Of a stretch of 64,000 nucleotides of DNA, positions 53,101-62,244 are shown piece by piece. The DNA lies in contig NZ_CALNVW010000021.1 of assembly GCF_940670765.1 (NCBI RefSeq), positions 116,467 to 180,466 on the forward strand, given 5' to 3'. Made by a program: the position numbers and the translations under genes. The notes under the pieces are model-generated. The model ran no database searches, was not told where the DNA came from, and saw only the letters and a list, made by a program, of their open reading frames with translations. This DNA comes from Streptomyces sp. A 4/2 (GTDB lineage: Bacteria > Actinomycetota > Actinomycetes > Streptomycetales > Streptomycetaceae). Numbering within the stretch: the first letter of the stretch is position 1; every line of letters starts with the position of its first letter.

Positions 53101-53142
53101 TCACGGGCTCGTGATGACGGGGTTGCGATCTCCGGGGTGGGA

Positions 53143-55404
53143 TCACGGGGGCGTGAACCCTGGGGTGCTCTCCGTCCCAGGGGTGCGGGTCGGGATCCCG
53201 GGGGTGCTCTCCGTGTCCGGCGCGCGGTAGTCGCGGGTGCGGGCGATGAGCAGTGCGACGTCGTCGTGGTTGCCCGGGTGCCGCAGCGCGCGGAGGAGGT
53301 GGTCGCAGGTGTCCTCCAGGGTGTTCTGTTCCTGGGTGAGCAGCGACAGCAGCGCGTTCAGCCGTACGTCGATGGCCTGGTCGCGGGTCTCGACCAGGCC
53401 GTCGGTGTACAGCACCAGCCGGTCGTCGAGGCCGAGTTGCAGGGTGGTCTCCTCGAAGGGGACGTCGCCGACGCCGAGCGGGGCACCGGTGGGCAGGTCG
53501 AGCAGTTCGGGTCCCCGGCCGCGGCGGACCAGGACCGGCGGCAGATGGCCCGCCATGGCGATGGAACACCGGGTGCGCTCCGGGTCGTACAGCGCGTAGA
53601 CGCAGGTGGCGAACGCCGGATCGAGGTCGGCGGCGACGCGGTCCAGGTGCTGGAGGACGTCGGTGGGGCAGAGGTCGAGCCCGGCCAGGGTCCGGGTGAC
53701 GGTGCGCAGCTGTCCCATGGTGGCGGCGGCGTTGACGCCGCTGCCCATCACGTCGCCGATCACCAGGGCGGTCTTGTTGCCGGCGACCGGTATGGCGTCG
53801 AACCAGTCGCCGCCGACCTCGACGGCCGCCTGGGCGGGCTGGTAGCGGTAGGCGAGTTCGAGGCCGTGCCGCTGCGGCGGCCGGGGCGGCAGCAGATGGC
53901 GCTGGAGGGTGAGGGCGGTGCGGCGTTCGCTCTGGTACAGCCGGGCGTTGTCGATGTACACCGCCGCGCGCGCGGCCAGTTCGCGGGCCAGGACGACATC
54001 GTCCCGGGTGAACGGCGCGGGGTTGCGGGCCCGTACCAGGTCCAGGGCGCCGAGGACCTCACCGCGGGCGATCAGCGGGACCGCCAGGTAGGAGTGCAGG
54101 CCCTCCGTCGCCAGCTGCTCGGCGGCCTCCGGGCCGGAGGCGATGCGCAGCAGGTCCTGTGCGTTCACGTGCTCCACGAGTACCGGACGGCCGGTGGTGA
54201 CGCACTGGGTGATCAGACGGTTGGCGGCGTACGTGGCGATGTGGCCGACCGGGTCGGCGGCGTCGACGGCGGGCGTGGGGTACGCGGAGGTGACGGCCAT
54301 CGCGCGGAAGAGCGTCGGCTCCCCGGGCGACGGGGCGGTGTGGCGGCGGCCGTCCAGGATGCTGTCGAGGATGTCCACCGCGGCCAGGTCGGCGAGTTCG
54401 GCCACGGCCACGGCGGCCAGTTCGTGGGCGGTCTGCTCGACGTCCAGGGTGGTTCCGATGCTGGCGGACGCGTCGGCGATGACGGCGAGCCGCCTGCGGG
54501 CCTGGGCCGCTTCCAGGGTGGCCCGGTGCTGTTCGGTCACGTCCACCACGGAGGTCGCCACGCCGATGACCCGCCCGGCGGGATCCTCCAGGCGGTAGTA
54601 GGACACCGACCAGGCGCGGTCGTCCTGCGCGCCGGGAGGGCGGCCGACCGTGAACAGGTTCAGTGCCGGTGTGCCGGTGTCCAGTACCTGGCGCATCGTG
54701 GCCGCGGCGGCCCCGGTGTCCAGGAACGGGAGGGTTTCGCGGACGTCGCGTCCGATGTGCTGCTCGGCGGACAGGGCGTTCATGGTCTCCAGCGCCGGGT
54801 TGACCATCACGTACCGCAGGTCGGTGTCCAGGACGGCGAGGCCGATCGGGGACTGGGCCACCAGCCGCACCGACAGCGCGAGATCCTGCTCGACCTGGCG
54901 CAGGACGTTCTGGTCGGTGGCGATACCGAGGGCGTAGGAGTTCGCCTGTTCGTCGAGGAGCCGCATGTTGCGGAACTCGACCGGACGGGTGCTGCCGTCC
55001 TTGTGGCGGATGGGGAAGACCCCCGCCCAGGTCTCGCCCCCGCCGATGACCTGCGCGAACAGCTTCAGCGCCAGAGCGACGTGCTCCGGGGCCACCAGGA
55101 GTTCGGCTGCGAACCGGCCGAGGGCCTCCTGCGCGCTCCAGCCGAACAGCGCCTCGGCCTGCGGGCTCCACAGGGTGATCCGGCCGTCCGCGTCCAGCAT
55201 CACCGCGGCCACACCGAGTACGTCCAGCAGACCGCCGGGTTCGGACGGGCCTGCCTCCACCGGGCCCACCTCCACCGGCGCGGGATTGCCTGCGGCGGGA
55301 TCCCCTGCGGCGTGATCGCCTGCGGGGGAATCGTCTGTGGCGGAATCCTCCGAGGTGGAATCCCCCGGGGCGGAATCCTCCGGGAACGTGCCGGTCGCAT
55401 CCAT
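53143..55404 (-). CDS. PAS-PAS-GAF-PP2C (SpoIIE/RsbU-like) phosphatase
   Basis: 753 residues. An acidic Ala/Asp/Pro N-terminus (1-52) is followed by PAS 1 (GGLLDVLGVAAVMLDADGR, 57-170), PAS 2 (LVAQSPIGLAVLDTDLRYVM, 180-305), a GAF domain (~325-490) and a PPM phosphatase core: GGDWFDAIP, VIGDVMGSG, LYTDGLVETRDQA and HDDVALLI supply the metal Asp residues. Such proteins dephosphorylate anti-sigma-factor antagonists in partner-switching circuits; no STAS or HATPase partner gene is adjacent, so the target is unlinked. Converges with mfd 42 bp away. Confidence 0.92.
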   Translation of the reverse strand: MDATGTFPEDSAPGDSTSEDSATDDSPAGDHAAGDPAAGNPAPVEVGPVEAGPSEPGGLLDVLGVAAVMLDADGRITLWSPQAEALFGWSAQEALGRFAAELLVAPEHVALALKLFAQVIGGGETWAGVFPIRHKDGSTRPVEFRNMRLLDEQANSYALGIATDQNVLRQVEQDLALSVRLVAQSPIGLAVLDTDLRYVMVNPALETMNALSAEQHIGRDVRETLPFLDTGAAAATMRQVLDTGTPALNLFTVGRPPGAQDDRAWSVSYYRLEDPAGRVIGVATSVVDVTEQHRATLEAAQARRRLAVIADASASIGTTLDVEQTAHELAAVAVAELADLAAVDILDSILDGRRHTAPSPGEPTLFRAMAVTSAYPTPAVDAADPVGHIATYAANRLITQCVTTGRPVLVEHVNAQDLLRIASGPEAAEQLATEGLHSYLAVPLIARGEVLGALDLVRARNPAPFTRDDVVLARELAARAAVYIDNARLYQSERRTALTLQRHLLPPRPPQRHGLELAYRYQPAQAAVEVGGDWFDAIPVAGNKTALVIGDVMGSGVNAAATMGQLRTVTRTLAGLDLCPTDVLQHLDRVAADLDPAFATCVYALYDPERTRCSIAMAGHLPPVLVRRGRGPELLDLPTGAPLGVGDVPFEETTLQLGLDDRLVLYTDGLVETRDQAIDVRLNALLSLLTQEQNTLEDTCDHLLRALRHPGNHDDVALLIARTRDYRAPDTESTPGIPTRTPGTESTPGFTPP

Positions 55405-55701
55405 CGGAACACCTTCCTCCGCGCCCGGTCACCCGGTGGTGAGAGGTAGCCGGCTCTGGCCGTCCTGAATCCGCACGACCAGGATAGTTCGCCGGTACGG
55501 ATCGGACGCGGTGTCCGGCGGACATTCCGGCACGGGAGGCGGACCCGGACGCCCGGTGGCAGGCTGGGAGCAGCGACGGTCCGGGGTGCCCGCCAGGGGC
55601 AGTGTGCGCCGGGCCGCGGCCCGGCAGGCAGCGCGCGCCGGGCGGCCCCGGTAGTCCTGAGGGGGCACCCGGCATTGTCACCTGGTATCGGAGCGTGCCC
55701 C

Positions 55702-57735
55702 ATGACGGACATCCAGCCGCAGTCGGAGCCGAACCTGAACCCGGAGGGGAACCCGGAGCCGAACCTGAACCCGGAGCCGAGCCGGGAGCCGCGCACCGCT
55801 GCGTACCAGCTGATCGCCGCCCATCTGCTCGAAGGGCGGGCGGTGCCCGGTGAGGAAATCGCGCTGCGGGTCGACCAGACCCTCACCCAGGACGCCACCG
55901 GGACCCTGGTCATGCAGGAACTGGAGGCCCTGGGCCTGGACCGGGCGCGTACCGAGGTCAGCGTCCAGTACGTCGACCACAACATCCTGCAGGCCGACGA
56001 GCGCAACGCCGAGGACCACGCCTTCCTGCGCTCCGCCGCGCACCGTTTCGGCCTCTGGTACTCGAAACCGGGCAACGGCGTCTCGCACCCCACCCACATG
56101 CAGCGGTTCGGGATCCCCGGTAAGACACTGATCGGCTCCGACTCGCACACCTGCGCGGGCGGCGCGCTGGGCATGCTCGCGATCGGGACCGGGGGCCTGG
56201 ACGTGGCCCTGGCCATCGCCGGGCGCCCCCTCTACCTGCGGATGCCGAAGATCTGGGGCGTACGGCTGCACGGCAGCCTCCCGGACTGGGTCAGCGCCAA
56301 GGACGTGATCCTGGAACTGCTGCGCCGGCACGGAGTCAAGGGCGGCGTGGACCGCATCATCGAGTACCACGGCCCGGGGCTGGCACAGCTGACCGCGATG
56401 GACCGCCACGTCATCGCGAACATGGGAGCCGAACTCGGGGCCACGGCCACCGTCTTCCCCGCTGACGCGGCCGTACGGGACTTCCTGCGCGCAGAGGGCC
56501 GGGAGTCGGACTTCGTACCGCTCGAAGCCGAGCCCGGCGCCCGGTACGACCTCACCGAGGAGATCGATCTGGGCGCGCTGGAGCCGCTGATCGCCCGCCC
56601 GACGTCCCCCGGCAACGTGGTCCCGGTCCGGGAGGTCGTCGGCACGCCGGTCGGGCAGGTGGTCATCGGTTCGTCCGCCAACCCCGGGCTGCGCGACTAC
56701 GCGATCGCCGCGGCGATGGTCACCGGCCGCCAGACGAGCAGTGAGGTCAGCTTCGACGTCAACCCCAGCAGCCGCGAGGTGCTCCAGGACCTGACCCTGA
56801 CCGGGGGGACCTTCAAGCTCATCGCCGCGGGGGCCCGGATCCACCAGGCCGGGTGCATGGGCTGCATCGGCATGGGCCAGGCCCCGGCGCCCGGACGCAA
56901 CTCGCTGCGGACCTTCCCCCGTAACTTCCCCGGCCGGTCGGGCACCACCGGGGACGCCGTCTGGCTCTGCTCCCCGGAGACCGCTGCGGCCTCCGCGCTG
57001 ACCGGGGTGATCACCGACCCGCGGGAGTGGGCCGCGCGCGAGGGCGTCGAGGCGCCGGTCCTGGACCTTCCGGCGCGGGCCTCGGTCAACCTGGCCATGC
57101 TGGAAGCGCCGCTGCCGCCCGAGCAGGCGGCCGGGGTCGCACTGGAACGGGGGCCGAACATTTCCGCGCTGCCCGAACTGGACGCCCTGCCCGAGGTGAT
57201 CCGGGGCCCGGTCCTGCTCAAGGTCGGCGACAACGTCTCCACGGACGAGATCTCCCCGGCCGGTACGGAGGCACTGCCGTACCGCTCGAACCTGCCCGAG
57301 CTGTCCGAGTTCACCCTGATCCGGATCGATTCCGAGTACCCGCGGCGGGCCCGTGCGGCGGGTACTCACCTGATCGTGGCGGGCGACAACTACGGGCAGG
57401 GTTCCTCGCGTGAGCACGCCGCGATCACTCCCCGGCTGCTCGGCCTGCGGGTGGTGCTCGCGAAGAGCTTCGCCCGCATCCACTGGCAGAACCTGGCCAA
57501 CTTCGGTGTGCTGGCCCTGGAGTTCGCGGATCCGGCGGACTACGAGCGGATCGAGCAGGGCGACGAGCTCGAAGTGGCCGGGCTGCACGAAGCCCTGGCA
57601 CCGGGCAGCGAACCGGCGCTGCGGGTCCGCAACACCACCCGGAACGAGGACTACCCGGCCACCCACCGCCTGTCGGCCCGCCAGCGGGCTGCCGTGCTGG
57701 CGGGCGGGGTGATCCCGGCACTGGCGGGCGACTAG
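55702..57735 (+). CDS. Aconitate hydratase (AcnA-like, short form)
   Basis: 677 residues, shorter than the ~900-residue main Streptomyces aconitase and like the mitochondrial/IPMI-like form. Motifs: NGVSHPTHMQRFGIPG, GSDSHTCAGGALGM (first cluster Cys), AGCMGCIGMGQAPAPG (second and third Cys of the 4Fe-4S site) and GDNYGQGSSREHAA (active-site Ser). The N-terminus has PEPNLNPE repeats. It isomerises citrate/isocitrate or a related hydroxyacid; methylcitrate or a secondary-metabolic substrate cannot be excluded. The stop codon TAG is part of the adjacent inverted-repeat element. Confidence 0.87.
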   Translation: MTDIQPQSEPNLNPEGNPEPNLNPEPSREPRTAAYQLIAAHLLEGRAVPGEEIALRVDQTLTQDATGTLVMQELEALGLDRARTEVSVQYVDHNILQADERNAEDHAFLRSAAHRFGLWYSKPGNGVSHPTHMQRFGIPGKTLIGSDSHTCAGGALGMLAIGTGGLDVALAIAGRPLYLRMPKIWGVRLHGSLPDWVSAKDVILELLRRHGVKGGVDRIIEYHGPGLAQLTAMDRHVIANMGAELGATATVFPADAAVRDFLRAEGRESDFVPLEAEPGARYDLTEEIDLGALEPLIARPTSPGNVVPVREVVGTPVGQVVIGSSANPGLRDYAIAAAMVTGRQTSSEVSFDVNPSSREVLQDLTLTGGTFKLIAAGARIHQAGCMGCIGMGQAPAPGRNSLRTFPRNFPGRSGTTGDAVWLCSPETAAASALTGVITDPREWAAREGVEAPVLDLPARASVNLAMLEAPLPPEQAAGVALERGPNISALPELDALPEVIRGPVLLKVGDNVSTDEISPAGTEALPYRSNLPELSEFTLIRIDSEYPRRARAAGTHLIVAGDNYGQGSSREHAAITPRLLGLRVVLAKSFARIHWQNLANFGVLALEFADPADYERIEQGDELEVAGLHEALAPGSEPALRVRNTTRNEDYPATHRLSARQRAAVLAGGVIPALAGD

Positions 57736-57804
57736 GCCGTGTTTTGAAAGTAGCGTCGTCCGCCCGAAGGGCGGGCGCAGGCGGGACTTTCAAAACACGG
57801 CCTA
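57733..57804. mobile_element. 72-bp MITE-like inverted-repeat element
   Basis: Perfect 19-bp terminal inverted repeats (57733-57751, TAGGCCGTGTTTTGAAAGT, and 57786-57804) flank 34 bp that contain an inner hairpin (CCGCCCGAAGGGCGGG). The arms are AT-rich against the local G+C. No transposase is present. It looks like a miniature transposon end pair or a mobile terminator; the outer T-A bases may be the target dinucleotide. It supplies the aconitase stop codon. Confidence 0.65.
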
Positions 57805-57849
57805 TGGGCTGTCCCGTGGCCGCCGCCGCGCTCCGATCGGCTCGCGGAG

Positions 57850-58632
57850 CTACCTGCGGGCCGGTGCCTCCGTAGGGGTGCCGCCCGAGGGCAGCTTCAG
57901 GTCCGGGCAGCCCCGCAGCACCTTCGTCATGGCGTCCTTCTCCGCCTGCGTCACCCACACCCCGTACTTCTTCTTCACGGCGGTCTGCCCCGCCACGTAG
58001 GTGCAGCGGTACGACGCATTGGCGGGCAGCCAGGTCGCCGCGTCGCCGTCGCCCTTCTGCCGGTTGGCGGAGGAGTCGGCGGCGACCAGGTTCAGCGGGT
58101 CGTTCGCGAAGGCCCGCCGCTTGTCGGTGTTCCACTTCGCCGCGCCCTTCTGCCAGGCGTCGGACAGGGCGACGAGATGGTCTATGTCGACCTTGCTGTG
58201 TCCGCGTACGTAGGTGATGCGGGTCCCGGTGTACGGGTCGGGGTCGAGCGTTCCGCGCATGACCTTGCAGCCGTCGGCGGCGCGGGAGACCGAGTGGAGC
58301 TGACGGCCGAGTATGTCGTCGCGGGTCCCGCAGCCGTTGTGGTCGGTGTCGGCCCAGGCGGTGCCGAAGTCCTTCCGCTCGTAGCCGGTCTTGGGCGCCC
58401 TCCCCTTCACGGGAAGACTCTCGGCGGCCTTGAGGGCGGTTCCCGTCGCCGCGGGAGAAGTTCGGGTGGACGAGTCGTCCGTGCTGCCTGCCCCGTGGCA
58501 CCCCGTCAGCGCGAGGGAACCCGTCAACAGGAGCGTGAGGGACGGGAGAAGGGCGCGCGTACGCCGGGCGGCGGTGCGCGGGGTGTACGGACGCGGGGCG
58601 GACGGGCGTCGGGCGGCGGGGCTGAATATCAC
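57850..58632 (-). CDS. Secreted HNH-family (DUF1524-type) nuclease lipoprotein
   Basis: About 260 residues from GTG 58632. A basic, hydrophobic signal ends in the lipobox LALTGC (Cys near residue 45), predicting a lipid anchor outside the membrane. The nuclease core shows VDIDHLVALSDAWQKGA (His-Me motif DxDHxVxL), RRAFANDPLNLVAADSSANR and a second Cys pair. Streptomyces secrete several such proteins, most likely for extracellular DNA degradation. ATG 58692 upstream would place an unusually long tail before the signal. Cysteines in KVMRGT/SYRCTY regions suggest disulfides. Confidence 0.85.
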   Translation of the reverse strand: MIFSPAARRPSAPRPYTPRTAARRTRALLPSLTLLLTGSLALTGCHGAGSTDDSSTRTSPAATGTALKAAESLPVKGRAPKTGYERKDFGTAWADTDHNGCGTRDDILGRQLHSVSRAADGCKVMRGTLDPDPYTGTRITYVRGHSKVDIDHLVALSDAWQKGAAKWNTDKRRAFANDPLNLVAADSSANRQKGDGDAATWLPANASYRCTYVAGQTAVKKKYGVWVTQAEKDAMTKVLRGCPDLKLPSGGTPTEAPARR

Positions 58633-58692
58633 GGCGGTCCAGAGTGAGGTGTCGACAGGGAAGCTGCCGCGCACCGAACACGTGAGCGGCAA

Positions 58693-58800
58693 ATGGGCTC
58701 AACTGTATGCCGGTTACGGCAGTCCCCGACAGCAGTCCCCGACACCGGTCCCCGACACCGGTCCCTGTGGCAGCAGTCCCCGACAGGCGCCATCGGCCGT
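58693..58800 (+). repeat. Short CCCCGACA-type repeats upstream of the HNH gene
   Basis: Clustered copies of GTCCCCGACACCGG and GCAGTCCCCGACA between about 58721 and 58790. They lie in the 250-bp gap between two minus-strand lipoprotein genes; no gene is seen there. Confidence 0.6.
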
Positions 58801-58885
58801 CTCCCCGTCGGCATCAGCCTTCTCCCCGAACGGCATCCGCCGTCTCCCCCGTGGACGGCGGATGCCGGCTCTGCGCCTGGCCGCG

Positions 58886-59584
58886 TCAGCCGGCCAGGTC
58901 GACTATGTCCTTCTTGGCGGGAGCCTTCGCGTCGACCGGCTTCTCGAACTCGGAGAAGGCCAGCGTGCCCGGCTGGTCGCCGCCCTTCATGATGGTCTTG
59001 AGGATGTACGGCTTGCCCTCGGCGGCGACGTACAGCGTGTAGTCCGTCTTGCCGTCCTTCTCGGTGAGGGTGGTCGCCTTCTGCCCGTCGACCGTGAGGT
59101 CCTTGCCCTTCTTGGCGGCGGTGTCGGTGCCCTTCAAGTCGCTGAGCAGGTCCTTGAGATCGCAGAGTGCGGCGAGGTCCTTGATGTCCGGGTCGGTGGG
59201 GGACATCTTGACCCAGTGGCCGGCGAGCATCTTCACCGCCGCGTCGACGTCCGCCTTGGACTCGCCCTTGCTCTGGGTGCGCAGCATCTTCTCGTCGTAC
59301 TGCATGTAGACGACGCCGCCGGTCCGGATGATGCCCATGGTGCCCTCGTCACCCAGGCCCATCGTGCCCTTGCACTCGCCCTTCTTGTCCAGGCTGAGGT
59401 CCAGGCGGACCTTGCCCGATTCGCTGTCCGAGATGTCACCGTTCACGTGGAGCGAGGACGCGCCGCGGGTGGCCTTCATGGCCTTGGTGGCGAGCTCGCC
59501 GCCGTCTTCGGACGTCGGGTTGCAGGCCGTGAGGCCCAGCGCGGCGGTGAGGCAGAGCGCGGTGAGAGTGACGGTGCGGCGCAT
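58886..59584 (-). CDS. LppX/LprG-like lipoprotein
   Basis: 232 residues with a clean lipoprotein signal (MRRTVTLTALCLTAALGLTAC, lipobox LTAC at Cys21). The mature part alternates beta strands (SLHVNGDISDSESGKVRLDL; MGIIRTGGVVYMQYDE; KPYILKTIMKGG) like the antiparallel, lipid-binding LolA/LprG-type fold, with a Lys-rich loop (AAKKGKDLTVDGQKATTL). Streptomyces have many paralogues of unknown ligand. ATG 59584 is the first residue of the signal. Confidence 0.8.
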   Translation of the reverse strand: MRRTVTLTALCLTAALGLTACNPTSEDGGELATKAMKATRGASSLHVNGDISDSESGKVRLDLSLDKKGECKGTMGLGDEGTMGIIRTGGVVYMQYDEKMLRTQSKGESKADVDAAVKMLAGHWVKMSPTDPDIKDLAALCDLKDLLSDLKGTDTAAKKGKDLTVDGQKATTLTEKDGKTDYTLYVAAEGKPYILKTIMKGGDQPGTLAFSEFEKPVDAKAPAKKDIVDLAG

Positions 59585-59905
59585 GGCGGATTTCCCCCCT
59601 GGGAAACGGTGGTTCGTCGATCGGGCGGGCAGCGGCGGGATGCGCCGAGCCGCGAAGCAGTGGGTCAATAAGAACAGAAGCTGTGAACCGAATCAACATG
59701 GCATTGGTTGAAGAGTGAGTTAACAGCGTGAATCGATGTCTCCGGTAATCATCGGTATGCTCGGCGCGCACGTGTACGGCCCCGCACGTGTACGGCCCGC
59801 AGGAGAACAGCGCGCAGTGAACGCCCGCAGCCGACGACCACGCGGCGGGCAACGGCGGAGACCGGCACGCACGAGGGACACGAGGGAACACGAGGGAGCA
59901 GTCAG
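59585..59905. promoter_or_regulatory. AT-rich divergent promoter region, lipoprotein and methylase genes
   Basis: About 320 bp without a gene. A low-G+C stretch (59660-59725, with GGTTGAAGAGTGAGTTAAC) probably holds promoters. Two copies of CGCACGTGTACGGCC lie at about 59767-59797. The CACGTGTACGG units may be operator half-sites or slippage products. Confidence 0.5.
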
Positions 59906-61996
59906 GTGCCTGACGAGAGCACGGCAGAAGTGACCGCCGCCGGGATCGCCCGCCTCGCCGGGGTCGGCAGAGCCGCCGTCAGCAACTGGCGGCGCAGGCA
60001 CGCCGACTTCCCCAAACCGGTCGGCGGCACCGAGACCAGCCCGTCGTTCGCGCTCCCCGAGGTCGAGCAGTGGCTGCACGACCAGGGAAAGCTCGCCGAG
60101 GTCCCGCTCCGCGAGCGCGTCTGGCAGCAGCTGGCCGCACACCCCGCGGGCGCCGCCACCGCCCTCGCCCACGCGGGCTGCGTGCTGCTGCTCGTACGGG
60201 ACAGGCACCCCTCCTGGCTGGAGATCAGCGCCGTCTCCGACGCACGGCTGGCCCGGCTGCTGCCGACCGCCTTCGAAACGGTGCTCAGCGCCCGTTTCGG
60301 CGGCCACCCGGCGGTCCGCACCCCGACCGCGCACGCGCTGCAGCCCTCCGTCCCGTTGCTGCGCGCGAGCGCCGAACTCGCCGCCGAACTGGGCGCGTAC
60401 GAAGCCTTCGAGTTCCTGCTGGGCCGTCACTTCGAGGCCAACCCCCGCCAGTACACGCTCACTCCGCCCGGAACCGCCGAGCTGATGGCGGCGCTCGCCG
60501 GGGTCTCGGCCGAGAAGTCCACCGCGGGCAGCCGCACCGGCACGGAACAGCCCGCGGTCACCGTCCTCGACCCCGCGTCCGGCACCGGGTCCCTGCTCTG
60601 CGCCGTACGCCGGCCCGCCGCGCTGTACGCACAGGAGGCCGATGCCGACCTGGCCGCCCTCACCGCCCTGCGGCTCGCCCTGCACTCCGGCGCGGACGTC
60701 GGCGCGCGGGCCGGTGACACCCTGCGCGCCGACGCGTTCCCGGAACTCGGCGCGGATGTGGTGCTCTGCCACCCGCCGTTCAACGAACGCAACTGGGGCC
60801 ACGACGAGCTGGCGTACGACCCCCGCTGGGAGTACGGCTTCCCGGCCCGTACGGAGTCCGAACTGGCCTGGGTCCAGCACGCCCTGGCCCGGCTGCGCGA
60901 AGGCGGCACCGCCGTCCTGCTGATGCCGCCCGCCGCCGCGTCCCGCCGCTCCGGCCGCCGGATCCGCGCCGACCTGCTGCGCCGGGGCGCGCTGCGGGCG
61001 GTCGTCGCACTGCCCGCGGGCGCCGCGCCCCCGTACGGCATCCCCCTGCACCTGTGGGTGCTGCGCCGCCCCGGCGCCGCACAGCCCCACGCCCCCGAAG
61101 TCCTCCTCGTGGACGCGGCGGGCACCGGCCACGACAACGCGGGCACCGGCCACGACAAGCAGCCCTGGCCCGCGGTCCGGGCCACCGTCCTGGACGCCTG
61201 GCGGGCCTTCGACCGGCACGGCACCGCCGAGGAACAGCCGGGCGTGAGCCGCGCGCTGCCCGTCATCGGACTCCTCGACGACGACGTCGACCTGGCGCCC
61301 GCCCGCCACCTGCCGCCCCCGGCCGCCGACCGCGGCGCCGCCGCGCTCGACTCCGTACGGGAGCAGCTGACCGGCACCCTGCGGCGCACCGCCCGGCTCA
61401 CCCCCCGCCCGGCCGCGCCCGCCCGGCCGGTGCGGCTGCCGCTCACCACCGTCGGTGAACTGGCGCGCGCGGGCGCCCTGTTGCTCCGCGTGGGCGGCCC
61501 CGGAGCCGGGACCGTGGCCGGTCCCGTCCTCACCGAGCACGACGTCGTCGCCGGTACGGCCCCCTCCGGGACGCTGCCCGACGGCCCCGACGAGGAGCCC
61601 GTACGCACCGAGGCGGGCGATGTCGTCCTGCCCGTGCTGGGCGGCGGCTCCGTCGCCCGGGTCGTCGACGAGGCGACGGCCGGAGCGGCACTCGGCCGCA
61701 ACCTCCAGCTGCTGCGCCCCGACCCGGCCGCGCTCGACCCGTGGTTCCTCGCCGGATTCCTGCGCGGCACGGCCAACCACCGCCAGGCCAGCAGCTATGC
61801 CTCCACCGCGACCCGGCTGGACGTCCGCCGCCTCCAACTGCCCCGGCTGCCCCTGGCCGACCAGCGCCGTTACGGCGAGCGCTTCCGTACGCTGGCCGCC
61901 TTCGAGGACGCGCTGCGGCTGGCCGGACAGCTGGGCGAACAGCTGGTGCAAGGGCTGTTCGACGGCCTGACGGACGGCACGGTGAGCCCGGAGTGA
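59906..61996 (+). CDS. N6-adenine methylase-like protein with HTH and specificity-like region
   Basis: 696 residues: an N-terminal helix-turn-helix (TAAGIARLAGVGRAAVSNWR), a HsdM-like methylase core (motif I VLDPASGTGSLL, about 221) and a C-terminal ~200 residues like one HsdS target-recognition half (GNxLQLLRPDP; SSYASTATRLDVRRLQLPRL). The catalytic motif NPPF is CHPPFNERNWG here (His289 for Asn), so methyl transfer may be lost or altered. There is no restriction or HsdR gene nearby. GTG 59906. It could be a DNA-binding regulator built from a Type I methylase. Confidence 0.82.
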   Translation: MPDESTAEVTAAGIARLAGVGRAAVSNWRRRHADFPKPVGGTETSPSFALPEVEQWLHDQGKLAEVPLRERVWQQLAAHPAGAATALAHAGCVLLLVRDRHPSWLEISAVSDARLARLLPTAFETVLSARFGGHPAVRTPTAHALQPSVPLLRASAELAAELGAYEAFEFLLGRHFEANPRQYTLTPPGTAELMAALAGVSAEKSTAGSRTGTEQPAVTVLDPASGTGSLLCAVRRPAALYAQEADADLAALTALRLALHSGADVGARAGDTLRADAFPELGADVVLCHPPFNERNWGHDELAYDPRWEYGFPARTESELAWVQHALARLREGGTAVLLMPPAAASRRSGRRIRADLLRRGALRAVVALPAGAAPPYGIPLHLWVLRRPGAAQPHAPEVLLVDAAGTGHDNAGTGHDKQPWPAVRATVLDAWRAFDRHGTAEEQPGVSRALPVIGLLDDDVDLAPARHLPPPAADRGAAALDSVREQLTGTLRRTARLTPRPAAPARPVRLPLTTVGELARAGALLLRVGGPGAGTVAGPVLTEHDVVAGTAPSGTLPDGPDEEPVRTEAGDVVLPVLGGGSVARVVDEATAGAALGRNLQLLRPDPAALDPWFLAGFLRGTANHRQASSYASTATRLDVRRLQLPRLPLADQRRYGERFRTLAAFEDALRLAGQLGEQLVQGLFDGLTDGTVSPE

Positions 61997-62065
61997 GCCC
62001 GGAGTGAGCCCGGAGTGAGCCCGGAGTGAGTCCGGAGTGAGTCCTGCATGAGCCCGGAGTGAGCC
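61982..62065 (+). repeat. 11-bp tandem repeat after the methylase gene
   Basis: Seven or eight copies of GTGAGCCCGGA, starting in the last codons of the methylase gene and running ~70 bp past its stop, with two variant units (GTGAGTCCGGA, GTCCTGCATGA). Slippage would move the stop codon context. Confidence 0.92.
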
Positions 62066-62244
62066 GTCGGCGCCGCCCGTAGTGATCGGTCGGACAACGG
62101 TTCGGTACATCAGGGCCGGGCTGTGGGCACCGGTGTATACGCTCGAACCCGTATCGGCACACCGTTCGGTGGCCACCTCACCGTGATGTCCTCCTGGATG
62201 TCCCGGCGGTGTCCGCAGCCCGCCCACAGGTTCCAGGAGCAGAC

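Noticed and set aside
55405..55701. TamR-type operator in front of the aconitase gene
   Set aside because: TamR is known to link tam with aconitase control, but this promoter region is G+C-rich with no TCTTGA/ATCTCGA palindrome.
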